NCBI GenBank assembly: GCA_028583605.1
Contig: CM053332.1
Location: 26,498,459 to 26,562,458, forward strand
Length of the DNA stretch: 64,000 nucleotides
From: Dastarcus helophoroides
Taxonomy: Eukaryota; Arthropoda; Insecta; Coleoptera; Bothrideridae
Direction of reading: 5' to 3'
Under the pieces are notes generated by a model. The model saw only the letters and a program-made list of their open reading frames with translations. It was not told where the DNA came from and did no database searches. Below, piece after piece: positions 27,101-37,489 of the stretch. The first letter of the stretch is position 1. The number at the start of each line of letters is the position of its first letter. The translations under genes and the position numbers were made by a program.

Positions 27101-29788
27101 GCCAGAATTTAAATTAGATAAACGCATCTTGCACCTGGTTTAGTAGATTTTGAATTGTCGATTTCAGATTTGTCAGCCAAATTTAGCTACGATTTATTGT
27201 TTTAATGTTATAACCTCCAAAATGGCCGAGATGACAGAAATTGGTAAAATAATTCTCCTGGTCGTACTGCTTGTTCAAAATTCCTGAAATTTAACGCAGG
27301 TGCAGCCAAAATATGGACAATTATTGAGAAAATTCAATGCTTAGGTGCCACTTCTTTTAGGGGAATAATGCGGAAGTGAATATGGTCAATTTGCGATTTT
27401 CCAATTTTTTGAATTTTCGCCCATTTTCGAAGGGTCTCTCCCTTCGATAGCAATCACAATTCCAATTAAACAATCTTTAGGTGCATTTACTTTAGTTAAT
27501 TTTAAGGCACTAATTTGATACATGTTAGCCAAAATTGGGCTTTGACTTAGCGTATTAAAGTTAGAAGCCCCCAAAATGGTTGGTGAGCGTTTTGCTGTTT
27601 TTCAAACGTCTCTCCCGTTTATAACAGCCAGGGTTTAAATTGGATAAATGCCTTTTTTTATTTTATTTGGTAGATTTTGGACCGAGAATTTTAAATCTGA
27701 TAGCCAAATTTAGCCACGACTCATCATTTTAGTGTTATAACCTTTAAAATGGCCAAAATGACACAACTTGGAAAGATAATTCTCCTGGTCGAACTATTTG
27801 TTTAAAATTTCTCAAACTCACCATAAGTATAGCCAAAACATATACAATTATAAAGAAAATTTTTTGTTTAGGTTGCCATTGTTTTTAGAAAAATAATACT
27901 GAAGCGAATATGGTCAATTTGCGATTTTTCTTATTTTGAAATTTCGCCCATTTCGAACGGTCTCTCCCTTTGATAGCAATCACAACTCCAATTAGACAAT
28001 CTTTAGGTGCATCTACTTTAGTTAATTTTAAGGCACTAATTTGATATATGTTAGCCAAATTGGGTTTCGACTTAGCGTATAAAAGCTAGAAGCCCCCAAA
28101 ATGGTTGGTGGACATTTCGCTGTTCTTCGTGCGTCTCTCCCTTTTATAGCAGCTTTAATTTCGATAAACGATCTTGCACCTGCATTAGTAGATTATGGAC
28201 CGCAGATTTCAGATATGGTAGCCAAATTTAGCCTTATCTTATTGGTTATATGTTAGAACCTTTAACGTTGTAACCTCTAAAATAGTCCAAATGACAGAAC
28301 TTGGTAAAATAATTCCCCTGGTCGAACGGTTTCTTTAAAATTATTTAAATTTTGTATTTCTGCAGCCAAAAGAAACACAATTATATAAAAAAAATTGTGC
28401 CCAAATGCCACTTCCTCTGAGCAAGTAATAAGATAATAAATGGGATCACTTAATTGGTAGAAATTTTGAATTTTTCCAAACGTCTCTTCCGCTTATAACA
28501 ATAAAAGTTTAGATTAACTGAGAGCAAATTTTATTCATTTTGGTTAATTTTAAGACACAAATCTCAGATTCGTAACTTAAGATGGGATAAATCTTATTTT
28601 TTTAAATATTCAAGCCCCTAACGTAGCTCATAGCGTTGCTATTTTTTTCAACAAACTCCCCCTCTCATAACGCTTAGGTTTTAACCTAAATAATCTGGTT
28701 AATCTCGCTAATCTCCATTAATTGATTAATTTCCAGTAACTGTTTAATCTCCAGTAACTGGTTAATCTCTAGTTACCGGTTAATCTCTGGTAACCGGTTA
28801 ATCTCCAGTAAATGCTGGAACGGACTGGTAGTTGGTTATTTTTAAAAATTGAAATACAAATCTTGTCCCCTGAAACCAAGAAATATTAAAAAACACAACA
28901 AGGAATGCTCTAACGCGTTTCGACAAAGTATCTCTCTGAAGATCATAGAGAGTTGTCTGTCGAAACGCGTTAGAGCAACCTTTGTTTTGTTTTTTAATAT
29001 TTCTTGGTTTCAGGGGACAAGATTTGTATTTCAATTTTTAAAAATAACCAACTACCAGTCCGTTCCATCATTTACTGGAGATTAACAGGTTTGTATTTCA
29101 ATTTTCCGGTAACTGGTTAATTTTCAGTAACTGGTTAATTTTCAGTAACTGGTTAATTTTCAGTAACTGGTTAATTTTCAGTAACTGGTCAATCTCCAGT
29201 AACTGATTTAAGAGTTACCACTGAAATGACTTGTCGTTTTAAAGTAACAAACTCTTAAAGTATTCAAAATAAGATAACTACGTAAAAAATTCGTTTGTCA
29301 AGAGCAGTACAAAAATTAATAATCACAGATGGACTTTTTTCCTCGTCAAATATTTATCTTAAACTGTACCTTCTTAACCACAGCATGGCATCAATTGTTA
29401 ACAATTCACCTTTCTGTTTCTCCTCCAGAAGCATATCTTCAACGTATTCGAATAATTCTTTATTTCTATAATAGCGTGTGTATATTTTCTAAAATAAATC
29501 CTTATTTAACGTGTTAGTTCACTTAATTTTGCCACTTACGTCAATATTCTTGTTCATGTCGTAGATAACTGGGGCGAACACTTTCCCAAATCTGTCTAAA
29601 ATCTGTCTGTGAACAAAAACACCGAATAAAGTCATAAGTAACTTACCAACGAGCTCGACGGCCCCTTTGGACGCTTCGAGGAATTCGAAAGTTTTAATTT
29701 TTTCTTCTGTGTTGGGAAAATACGCCGGCAGGATCGAGAACGCCGTCGAATATTCGCTCATGGTGTAGAAAATATTTTGCACTGACAT
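21130..29788 (-). CDS. GLTP: glycolipid transfer protein (GLTP domain)
   Basis: Five exons on the minus strand are predicted: 29788-29647, 29595-29540, 29488-29370, 21513-21363 and 21312-21130. All introns are GT-AG and the phases 1, 0, 2, 0 close to one 216-aa frame (human GLTP is 209 aa). The GLTP fold moves glycosphingolipids or ceramide-1-phosphate between membranes in the cytosol, and there is no signal peptide. Head-group-binding residues known for GLTP are present: D60, N64 and K67 (VFAPVIYDMNKNID-KI), W103 (AMLWLRRGL) and H147 (EQYHGW). The chain ends in Val as in vertebrate GLTP. ATG at 29788 is chosen because it is the first in-frame Met; a second lies nine codons later. Intron 4 is 7.9 kb and holds a ~525-bp satellite array plus two fold-back repeats. 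The gene is antisense between Cys-rich genes A and B. Assignment to the GLTP rather than the CPTP branch is tentative. Confidence 0.88.
21750..21868 (+). mobile_element. fold-back repeat, truncated copy 2
   Basis: The left terminus (GGAACGAACTGGTCCTTAGT) is joined directly to the right-half block (CCTTTGTTGTGTTTTTAAAT, GGTTTCAGGGGACAAGATTT). The central core is deleted. It lies in GLTP intron 4. Confidence 0.65.
22080..28420. repeat. ~525-bp tandem array in GLTP intron 4, dimeric higher-order form
   Basis: The landmark AGAAGCCCCCAAA occurs near 22,306, 22,830, 23,353, 23,878, 24,408 (variant), 24,933, 25,456, 25,980, 26,511, 27,035, 27,559 and 28,085. That is twelve units of about 525 bp. 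Two unit types alternate. One has TTTTTCAAACGTCTCTCCC with TTATAACAATCAG; the other has CTCAAGCGTCTCTCCC with TTTAGCAGCCAGAATTTAAA. The higher-order period is thus about 1.05 kb. The last two units are mixed and diverged. Short frames on both strands recur only because the units recur. Confidence 0.93.
28690..28815. repeat. CCAGTAACTGGTTAATCT minisatellite, left block
   Basis: About six ~18-bp units of CCAGTAACTGGTTAATCT lie immediately left of the fold-back element. A matching block lies to its right. Confidence 0.8.
28817..29066 (+). mobile_element. complete fold-back repeat, copy 3
   Basis: This is the most complete copy. The outer ends are GGAACGGACTGGTAGTTGGT and its complement ending at 29,066. 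The inner arms (AAATTGAAATACAAATCTTG, CCCCTGAAACCAAGAAATAT) are mirrored on the right. The inversion even extends into the flanking minisatellite (ATCTCCAGTAAATG on the left, CATTTACTGGAGAT on the right). No protein-coding capacity is visible. The centre contains the hammerhead-like motif annotated separately. Confidence 0.8.
28932..28975 (+). ncRNA. hammerhead-ribozyme-like core (copy 3)
   Basis: CTGAAGA at 28,936-28,942 matches CUGANGA. The next segment can form a short stem (ATAGA with TCTGT). GAAACGCGTT at 28,962-28,971 gives GAAA plus the palindrome ACGCGT, then T at position 17. Stem I forms between CTCT (28,932-28,935) and AGAG (28,972-28,975). The predicted cleavage would lie between 28,971 and 28,972. 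Because stem III would be a self-complementary ACGCGU, activity would be expected mainly as a dimer. Activity is inferred. Confidence 0.45.
29095..29215. repeat. TTTTCAGTAACTGGTTAA minisatellite, right block
   Basis: Six to seven ~18-bp units of TTTTCAGTAACTGGTTAA make up the counterpart of the block at 28,690-28,815 on the other side of the fold-back element. Confidence 0.8.
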
Positions 29789-30324
29789 TTCGGCGTTCAA
29801 TTTGACTTAATCAAAACAAAAATTTTCGATTTCTGATTCAGAGATTTTTAATTTAAAATATAAGTCAAAGTTTGGGGTCAATAATCGGTGACAGTGACGA
29901 GTAACATCGTAAATGATCTATGAATGAATACTCAGAGATAGGGGAAATACTTGACTCTAATAAGACATGAAAGTCACGAAGAAGACGGCTAGATGGCGCT
30001 GAAGCAGATTTACGAATTTCTACAATTCGAAGGTGGGGAGATACAACATTAACGATCAACGATTGATAGCTCAAAAGCTCAAGATATAGATGATTATCTG
30101 AGGATGTTGTCAGTACTGTCGCAATTAGTATAATTATAAAAAGACAAAAAGTCATATTTTGGTGTATACGTCTCTTCAATTGACGCTACATATTTCGTTT
30201 GACAAATTATAATTTGAGACTTTAATAAATTATAATATAATACTACATTAATTAAATTGTATGAGTAAAAATTCATTCACATGCCCACGTCTTATACCCA
30301 CGACTATAGTTTTATTTTGACCAA
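29789..30324. other. divergent intergenic region between GLTP and gene B
   Basis: About 600 bp separate the GLTP start (-) from the gene B start (+), so both promoters probably lie here. Open frames on the minus strand (29,865-30,276) have no domain and no continuity with GLTP and are treated as chance. The sequence from about 30,240 begins the block that is duplicated at about 38,095. Confidence 0.5.
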
Positions 30325-30332
30325 TTTAAAAG
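30325..30332 (+). promoter_or_regulatory. conserved TATA-like element of gene B
   Basis: TTTAAAAG lies 64 bp before the ATG, preceded by CCAA and, farther up, a CCCAC...ACCCACGA block. The same arrangement occurs upstream of genes C, D and E at 60-64 bp. It is therefore a shared promoter block and the likely core promoter. Confidence 0.4.
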
Positions 30333-30388
30333 TATTCCAGATTTACAATTACTTTCGTTACTTCTCCGGTAGAAGCACAAATTAAAGT

Positions 30389-31742
30389 ATGCAACTTAGA
30401 GTACTTCTCACATTGTTTATGTCAATTTTTCCAAGTGTTTTAACAGAAGTATGTCAGTTCTTTAAATGCAAATGTGCGTAGAAGTGCTAGAGTGTTTATC
30501 GACTTGACTTGTCCAATTTTTTTAATTTGTCAACGCGATAGAAAAAAGTGAAAATCAAAGTCAAGTACGTTTAAAAGCAAAATTTTCCTACTCCTAAGCG
30601 ATACGTACTGTAAATAGAGAGAGTGCAAGAGTACTACTGTGCTATAATTTTAAAAATATTTGCGAGCGAATGATTTTTGAAAGAATGTCGTCGGGGAATC
30701 ACCTAAATTCAACCCGAAGAAGCGCTTATGTTGCTTCTTCCGTTGTGCGGCAATTTTAAAAACATGTTTATGTAAATTTTTGTTTTTTTAGGCTTTAATC
30801 CCGGTAATAAACCAAGAGATTTGTCCTGGTAACCAGTTGTATTACCCCCCGGATTACGACGGAGATGAATGGAAATGTGAATGCACTCCAGGTGAATTTT
30901 ACCCTCCAGTTTATAACATTTTAATAAATTTATTCTTTAAGAGGCTGAATGCAAGAAAACATGCCAAATTTTATTAAAAAATTAAATAACTAGAGAAAAT
31001 GATTGACACTTTATGATTAGACACATTTTTTTTATCATTTTTGGCTGAAAATTTTGTATTTCAAGTTTAAACTCGACACATTAAAGTAAAAAACAGGTCT
31101 CAAGTGAAAAATTCGAGAAAAATAGGTGTTATTTCGAAATCGGCCGGAATTAAGATTCCGGGCACTATTAGGCCAAAAATTGATACACAAATCTTGTCCG
31201 CTGGACCAACAAAGATTTAAAAACACAACAATTGCCCCAACGCGTTTCGACAGCAAAGCTATCATCTTTAGAGAGATAGTTAGTATCAGGGGATAAGATT
31301 TGTGTAGCAATTTTTTAACCATCACCTTCTACCAAGAAAAAACACTTAAAAGGGTGCTTTACAGGTTACATCTTTTATCCTCAAGTTGACGAATGCTTTC
31401 CGGCGTATATCAAAGGACCTTGTCGCGAAGGCGAACATCTGATTTTCAGGAGAGGCAGATCGAGATGCGTTAAGAATTTTTGTTCTCAAAATTTCGTCAA
31501 GTAAGAGTTTTGTTGGTTAAGTTTCAAAAAACTAATCGTGGGACGTTTACAGGTGGAAGGGGAAATGCTACGAACTACGTAAATCGGGGGATGCGTGCGG
31601 CCCATCCGCGATTTTGAATATAGATCCAGAGACACTAAAACCGGCGTGTATCGAAGGACCGATTGGATTCTCGTCAGAAAGCTGCAATGAAGGATACAAG
31701 CGGGATAGTAGAGGGAAATGTCGCCAAAACTGGAACGTTTAA
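30389..31742 (+). CDS. gene B: secreted Cys-rich protein, DUF4789-like
   Basis: The exons are 30389-30448, 30792-30891, 31365-31500 and 31553-31742, with GT-AG introns in phases 0, 1, 2. The joined frame is 161 aa. The N-terminus (MQLRVLLTLFMSIFPSVLTE) is a signal peptide that almost fills exon 1. Twelve Cys are kept in the paralog positions: ICPGN, KCEC, ECF, GPC, RCV, NFC, KCY, DAC, ACI, SCN, KCR. The ATG is chosen because the whole signal exon follows it in phase with a good donor (GTATGT). Intron 2 (473 bp) contains a fold-back repeat ending about 45 bp before exon 3. Gene D is a near-identical duplicate (six amino-acid and five synonymous codon differences). A 13-bp repeat CAACTAATTTTAC follows the stop. 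Likely extracellular; function unknown. Confidence 0.85.
31174..31320 (-). mobile_element. fold-back repeat, copy 4 (gene B intron 2)
   Basis: The arms AAATTGATACACAAATCTTG and AAGATTTGTGTAGCAATTTT are inverted. On the minus strand the centre reads CTAAAGA, a hairpin (GATAGC-TTT-GCTGTC), then GAAACGCGTT. The core has G5 changed to A, so a hammerhead here would be inactive. A related copy sits at the equivalent place in gene D, so the insertion predates the duplication. Confidence 0.65.
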
Positions 31743-34020
31743 GCCTAATTTTACTAATTTTACCAACTAATTTTACTAACTAATTTTAGCAACTAATTTT
31801 ATCAACTAATTTTATGTAATTGATTCAATTGTGACGGTTTCATTCAAAATTAAATTTGAAAATTCTAGATTCTTTTCTTATTCAAAGTTTCTTCATTGAA
31901 GTTTCTTCATTGACCGAAACTTCGAAAAAAATAGGGAAAACTGAAGCTCTTTTTAGAAAATGGTTTTTAAATCTGTTCTTCCGGGTTTCGTATTTTAAAA
32001 TTAACCTTTTTTATATTTTCCTCTTCATTTTCTTGAAGTATGATTTGTTGAAAATTTAAAATTACATAAAAAAGCGAGGGTTTGAGTTTTCCCTTTCCAG
32101 ATTTTTACTTTTTCTTTTAAATTTTGACTTCACTTCAAAATTTCGAATTTGTTTCAAAAATCGTTGATAATTTTATCTAACATTTCTTTGATCGAGTTTG
32201 GAAATATTTAAATTTTTAATAATGAAAGTTGACAATATTCTGAAACTTTTTTTTGAAATATGACATCTAAATTCTTAAATATTGTCAACTTTTTTTGTTC
32301 AATTGTTAATTTTATTTAACATTTCTGTGATCGAGTTTGGGGATATTTAAATTTTTAGTAATAAAAATTGACAACATTCTGAAACATTTTTTTGAAATAT
32401 GACATCTAAATTCTTAAATATTTTCAACTTTCTTTGTTAAATTGTTAATTTTATTTAACATTTCTGTAATCGAGGTTGGGGATATTTAAACTTTTAGTAA
32501 TTAAAGTTGCAACATTCTGAAACATTTTTTTGAAATATGACATCTAAATTTTTGAATATTCTCAACTTTTATTACTAAAAATTTAAACATTTTCACACTA
32601 AGACTTATAAATATTAAATAAAATTAATAATGTTAACGTTATCGACCCATAAGAGTCTAAAATCAAAATATCAAAATGTAGTTTTTTTATAAATATTTTT
32701 AATTTTTTGGAACAATTTAAATTTAAAAAAAATTTCGAGTATTTTTTATTTTTTATCTTACGTTGAATTTGGTTTCAAAATTCCTGATTTTGAGAATAAG
32801 GTCTATTTTTGAAAAATTTTTTAATGTTTCATTCTTTTGTTTCAACTGAAATAGAAATTCGAAGCTTTTTCACTTAGACTTAAAACTAAAAATTTGGAAT
32901 ATTCCAGGATTTTGAAAAAGAGTTAGAATTTCTAAAAACTGTTGAAATTTGTAGAGAAATTTCTAAACAAATTTTTCAAAATTTCACTTTTTCACTTTAC
33001 ATTTTTTTCACTTTCAGCACAAAATTTTGACTTTAGTCGTTGTATTTTAACTTAACTTTTTGAATATTGACTCTAACTTTAAAATTCTCTTGACTATGAT
33101 TAAAAAAATTTGAAATATCCAGAAATATTTGAAATCGTTGTAAAAACATGGAAAATGTAAGGTTAACGCTGAGTTTAGAAAAAACCTTAATATTTTTATA
33201 AAAGTCCATTTTGAGAAAGTTTTTATAAAATAACTTTGAACCTCGAGTGTGGATAAATTAATTTCGATTAAAATTTTTTAATTTCGACTTCGATATTGAG
33301 TTAGGTGTGATCTCAAACATTCAAAATCTTTTTAAACAATGTTGGAACTTAAAAAAGTGACTTTCTGTGAAATACCTTGAATAAAACAATCTGGTTTAAA
33401 GTCGAAATTGCAAAAAAGATGTAATAACAGAAGCGAGTTTCTGGAAAAATAGCTAAAATAGAAAAATCTTCTTTAATTTAATTTCAAAAAAGTCAATCTC
33501 CCTCTGGAGATGACAACTTGGCTGTCGAAACGCCTTAGAGCAACGTTTGTTGTGTTTTTTAATTTTTCTTGGTTTCAGAGGACAAGATTCCTATTTTAAT
33601 TTCAAAAAATAGTCGAAATGAGTCAAGAAGAACGAGTCAAGAAAAGGACCAATTTGATTACAAATTTACAAAAGTAAAAATTTTGAAATAATTTTTTAAA
33701 AATGTTCAAAGAAAAAATTTAAGAATTCTAGAATCGAAATTTTAACAAAATCACTCGACATGACAAATTTTTTGGAAAACTCGGTGTTATACTCGAAATT
33801 TAGTTCATAATTTCTTTGCTTCTTTGAAAGCTTGACATTGTTTACAAATTCTGAGTTTGTTTCTAAATTTAGACTTTTTTTTTCAACTTCTCTCTAAAAT
33901 TTGTTTTTATTTTGTCGCAATTTCCAGTTTTTATCGAAAATTCGTTTCTTTGTTAAAGTTTTATTATTTTAACTGAATTTGAGAGGCGTTATTTTAGAGC
34001 ACGTATCAATATTTGCGTTT
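31743..34020. other. intergenic DNA between genes B and C with a 125-bp tandem repeat
   Basis: No gene is seen. From about 32,180 to 32,570 there are three ~125-bp units sharing GAGTTTGG.GATATTTAAA-like and TTTGAAATATGACATCTAAA sequence. ATTAAA at 31,849 may be the gene B polyadenylation signal. The rest is AT-rich with decayed GTCGAAATT words. The corresponding part of the second duplicate is at 47,608-49,490. Confidence 0.6.
33493..33608 (+). mobile_element. fold-back repeat, half copy 5
   Basis: Only the right half is present. CTGGAGA, a hairpin (GACAAC-TTG-GCTGTC), GAAACGCCTTAGAG and the standard tail follow (TTGTTGTGTTTTTTAATTTT, GGTTTCAGAGGACAAGATT). The left arm is absent. Confidence 0.65.
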
Positions 34021-34034
34021 AAAAACTTCGTTCT

Positions 34035-34130
34035 TATCCGTTCGGTCATGAGGCGCTTTCGTCTGGTCATGAGGCGCTTTCGTCTGGTCATAAGGCGCTT
34101 TCGTCTCGTCATGAGGCCCTTTCTTCATGG
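34035..34130 (+). repeat. 21-bp minisatellite CGTCTGGTCATGAGGCGCTTT
   Basis: About four units occur, written as CGTCTGGTCATGAGG plus CGCTTT. The unit is seven codons long, so it stays open in one frame and mimics a peptide repeat. The same array occurs at the matching place in the second duplicate (49,500-49,610). Confidence 0.85.
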
Positions 34131-34518
34131 TAGACCCTTATTGACCGGAAATATTATGTTTTTTTCAATTTATTTAACATTTCTTCGGCCCAGTTTGGAA
34201 ATATTTAAATTTTTATGGTTTGTTTGTTTGTAGTCGCATTTCAAAAATTGTTTAGAAAATTGTCAACAAACCATAAAAATTTAAATATTTCCAAACTGGG
34301 CCGAAGAAATGTTAAATAAATTGAAAAAAACATAATTTTTGAAATGCGACTACGTGATATTTAAATTTATTGAAAACGTCACTTCATGACAGTTTACAAA
34401 TTAAGAGGTTAGTTTATTTTACATAAAATAGGAATAATGAAAAATAGGAGACCAAAAATTAGATATGGAAAAAATAAAAATTTTGTTTTTTTGATAAATA
34501 AGGGTCTACCATGAAGAA
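34131..34518. mobile_element. MITE-like element with TTCTTCATGGTAGACC termini
   Basis: The 388-bp element has ~22-bp terminal inverted repeats beginning TTCTTCATGGTAGACCC. An internal palindrome is centred on the GTTTGTAGTCG region (AATTTATTTAACATTTCTTC, TTTGGAAATATTTAAATTTT and their complements). There is no coding capacity. A second full copy is at 49,969 and a shorter relative at 48,401. It lies just upstream of the gene C promoter. Confidence 0.75.
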
Positions 34519-34591
34519 TCAACAATAAGTTGTTAAATGATTAGTTCGAAATGCATTCATATACCCACATCACACCTACGATTTCAGCCAA

Positions 34592-34599
34592 CTTAAAAG
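34592..34599 (+). promoter_or_regulatory. conserved TATA-like element of gene C
   Basis: CTTAAAAG lies 60 bp before the ATG, preceded by ATACCCACATCACACCTACG and CCAA. This matches the upstream block of genes B, D and E. Confidence 0.4.
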
Positions 34600-34651
34600 T
34601 AGTGTAGATTTATAACTGCACTTGTGATCTGGTGTGGAGATAAAAAAAAAG

Positions 34652-36417
34652 ATGCATATTAGAGTGGTGCTTGTTTCGACATTTATAATTTTCTCACTTG
34701 CTTTAGTTAAACAAGTTCTACCAGAGATAATAATGGTATGTCAATTAGTTAAAGGGCGCGTTGTGCTCTTGTGCACAAAGAAGTTCCAAGTTTTTACGTA
34801 CAAATACAAGATCTTAATTTGCCTCAGAATTTTTGCTTCTTGAGGAAATAACGTGAACATTTTTCTTTATACATGTTATCGTACTTTTCACATTAAAGCT
34901 TTAATGGTGCTTTAAAAAAAGTGGTACAATTCTACTATAATAACAGAAAAAACAATTTTTCAATTAATGGATAATATGAAAGAATTAGAGCATTTCTGCT
35001 CAAAGTGCGGACGTTTCTTATATTGAAGAACAGAGCTGCACTGCGGCAATTTGAAAATAGTTTGTATAAAAATCTTTTTTTATTTTGTAGACACCCTTAA
35101 TACCGATACGTAAAAATTGTCATGGTAATCAGCTGTTTTACCACCCGGACGCCTATGGAGATGAATTTGGATGTGGCTGTATTCCAGGTGATTTTTTATG
35201 TCCGCTTTTATCAATTTTTACATATACTTTACGTCTTTGCGAAATTAATCATGAAATTAAGGTCCAACGCAATCGATACTTGGACCAATCTATAAAAAAT
35301 TGCCACTTCTTTTGTTAAGAATTGACAATTTTGAAAATTACCACTCCTTTTGTTAAGGACTGGCAATTTTGAAAATCTGAAATTATGAAAGAAGCAACTG
35401 GCAAAGGAAAAGCCAATAAAAATAACATTTTTATTTTTTGTGGAAAGGAAAGTTCTAAAAAACATAATTAGTCAAGAAGAATCAATAATTTACTAAAAAC
35501 TTTTTAGAAAGTTGGGTAAATTTTGGAAAAAAATTAAATATTTAGCTGTTTGTCAGCAGTTTAAGAAACTCAAAGCTAATAAACCTACAAAAAAATTTTA
35601 GTGTTATTTTAATAATAGCCAACGGTCCTTTAAATATCTTCCAACGTCCTCGCAGGTCCTCCCAAAAGCATAAAGGTACTTATGATGGTTTTTTAGTTAT
35701 TAAGAAGGTTAAAGTAAAACCACTTAATAAACCTAATTGATTAGGATTAAAAAATATGTATTTAGTTAGCAAAAATGATTCAAAATATTTCCAAAGCAAT
35801 ATCTTTCGAAAGCAACATTTACTTTGGGAATGCCAGCCCAACATTAATAGTCTCATTGCAGGTTACATCTACTATCCTCCAGCCGTCGACTGTTTTAAAG
35901 CTTTTTCAAGAGGACCCTGCAGTGAAGGCCAACTTTTGATGTTCAGGCGCGGTAGAGTGGAATGCGTTAAGAATCCTTGCAAAGAGAATTTCGTCAGGTA
36001 AAGGTGCGTTTACACTAGACACTTTATTCCGTACATGTGAAACCGCTCGTGGCTTCTCTCAAGGTAGTTGACACTTTATCTCAGAGAGAAAGTGTCTAGT
36101 GTAAACGCACCGTAAATGTTTTACTGGTTGCCCCCCAAGGGGCTGTTCTGTGTCCAAGAAACTAATCCTCCGACATTTACAGGTGGGCCGGGGGATGTTT
36201 TGAGTTGGGTGCAGAGTGTGAGCAAATGAAAATTTTAATTATAGATGTAGACACGCTGAGGCCAAAATGTATTGATGTGATTCAACCTTTGAACTTGATC
36301 TCCACCAAATGTAATGAAGGGTGGGAAAAAAATGAGCACGGCGTTTGTGTTGAGAAATGCTACCGATATAAAGGGAAAGGCAAATGTAGAGAAGTAATTA
36401 GTACGAAGGACCATTAA
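34652..36417 (+). CDS. gene C: secreted Cys-rich protein, DUF4789-like
   Basis: The exons are 34652-34735, 35091-35187, 35862-35997 and 36183-36417. The introns are GT-AG in phases 0, 1, 2 and the frame is 183 aa. The signal peptide is MHIRVVLVSTFIIFSLALVK. There are 14 Cys: NCHGN, GCGC, DCF, GPC, ECV, NPC, GCF, ECE, KCI, KCN, then an extra C-terminal cluster VCVEKC and KCRE. The last exon is longer than in A, B and D and ends in a basic tail. Here the usual CPGN motif is changed to CHGN. Gene E is its recent duplicate but differs at about 25 amino-acid codons against two synonymous ones. Intron 3 contains a 109-bp inverted-repeat element. It converges with a TMEM17-like exon 300 bp downstream. 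Probably extracellular; function unknown. Confidence 0.85.
36003..36111. mobile_element. 109-bp inverted-repeat element in gene C intron 3
   Basis: The termini GTGCGTTTACACTAGACAC and the complement TGTCTAGTGTAAACGCAC are perfect over about 23 bp. The element starts only 5 bp after the splice donor. The same element is at 51,847-51,955 in gene E, so it predates the duplication. It is too small to code for anything. Confidence 0.75.
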
Positions 36418-36450
36418 TCCCTTGATTTATTACAACCAGAGTGTAGAAAT

Positions 36451-36485
36451 AATAAATACTGAATACGAATTGTTGTAAGAATAAA
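36451..36485 (+). terminator. polyadenylation signals of gene C
   Basis: Two AATAAA words, at 36,451-36,456 and 36,480-36,485, lie 34 and 63 bp after the stop codon. Both are conserved in gene E. Confidence 0.55.
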
Positions 36486-36716
36486 CAATTAAAGATATCC
36501 CAAAATAATGAGTAGGGCTTTTAATTGATGAATACACATTCTTTGATAAAGAAGGCAAACAAAATCACTTTTGCTGTTTTCACAGCATGCACTTAGATGA
36601 TTTTTTAATTGTTAAAAAAAATTAAAAAAAGTTCTAATCTAATTAGTAACCCCGATTTAAAATCTGTATCTGTAAAAGAAGCTTGTAAGGAGAAAGACAG
36701 ACACCTCTCGTAGTCA

Positions 36717-36983
36717 TTAATTTATTTTGTACTTTTCTTGAATATCTTTATAAGTTACGTGAGATTTAAGTTTCATTATTCGAAAATAAGTCGCCTGTTG
36801 AGCAGCTGTATATTTCAGAGCTGCATACCCGAATAGTATTTCGAGTACCAACATAAGAAATATGATGGATTGCACTGTTACTTCCAATATGGAGAGACCA
36901 AAGCTCGAATTCAACAGTATTACTCCATGCAGGGGAAACTGAAGTAGAACTGAAAGCATCCAAAATCCGGCTAATTCGGGTAC
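36717..36983 (-). CDS. TMEM17: TMEM17-like protein, terminal exon, first copy
   Basis: A single minus-strand exon of 267 bp follows a T-rich acceptor (TTTTTTGACAG) and begins VPELAGFWMLSVLLQFPL. It ends in a stop after 88 codons, phase 0. The VPELAGFWxLSxLLQxPL segment and the two following hydrophobic helices match the C-terminal half of transmembrane protein 17, a component of the ciliary transition zone in other animals. The first two membrane segments, expected in upstream exons, are not found between here and 38,240. Those exons either lie right of the window or this is a duplicated fragment. The copy at 52,550-52,816 encodes the identical peptide with two synonymous differences, which suggests constraint. 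Confidence 0.7.
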   Translation of the reverse strand, partial: VPELAGFWMLSVLLQFPLHGVILLNSSFGLSILEVTVQSIIFLMLVLEILFGYAALKYTAAQQATYFRIMKLKSHVTYKDIQEKYKIN

Positions 36984-37184
36984 CTGTCAAAAAATCACTA
37001 TTTACTAAATGATGATAATAACATAAATTTAATAATAATAAAACAAGCGAACGTACTACAATTGAAAATATTTTCAACTCAACACACATAGACCGGTTTC
37101 GGCCAACCTCATCCTGATAGGGTCTCTGTGAACAATCCCAACTTTTCCAATACTAAATTCTATACTATTTGACAAAATAAAATC

Positions 37185-37350
37185 AAAAACTGAAATACAA
37201 ATCTTGTTCCCTCAAAGCAAGAAAGATTTAAAAACACACTAACGCGCTTCGACAGCAAAGCTATCATCTTCAGAGAGATTAAGTATCTCTCTGAAGATGA
37301 TAGCTTCTTTCTTGGTTTCAAGGGACAAGATTTATATTTCAATTTTTTAA
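37185..37350. mobile_element. fold-back repeat, copy 6
   Basis: The inverted arms are TGAAATACAAATCTTGTTCC and GGACAAGATTTATATTTCA. The minus-strand core reads CTGAAGA, GATAGC-TTT-GCTGTC, GAAGCGCGTTAG. The invariant GAAA is changed to GAAG. A second CTGAAGATGATAGC on the plus strand makes the centre palindromic. Confidence 0.7.
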
Positions 37351-37489
37351 ATTCAACGTGAAAAACGGAAGAAACTTCTATTTTAAAAAAGTCAAAATTT
37401 CCAAAATAACGGAACCAGAAATAAATTTGATTTTAAAGTTTCGACATATTTAAATTAAACTCAAAATTCTATAATGTATTGATTTTAAA

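Noticed and set aside
23134..27574. Recurring minus-strand frames (MASMCQIS...) and a 21-codon plus-strand frame (MTEMTEIGK...) in the 525-bp array
   Set aside because: They are conserved only as part of the tandem unit and are broken or shortened in neighbouring units. No independent coding evidence was found.
28798..29085. Pair of near-identical frames on opposite strands (MKYKSCPLKPR...)
   Set aside because: They arise from the inverted arms of fold-back copy 3 read on each strand.
29865..30276. Two minus-strand frames of 104 and 60 codons upstream of GLTP
   Set aside because: They have no domain, overlap each other in different frames, and lie in the presumed divergent promoter region.
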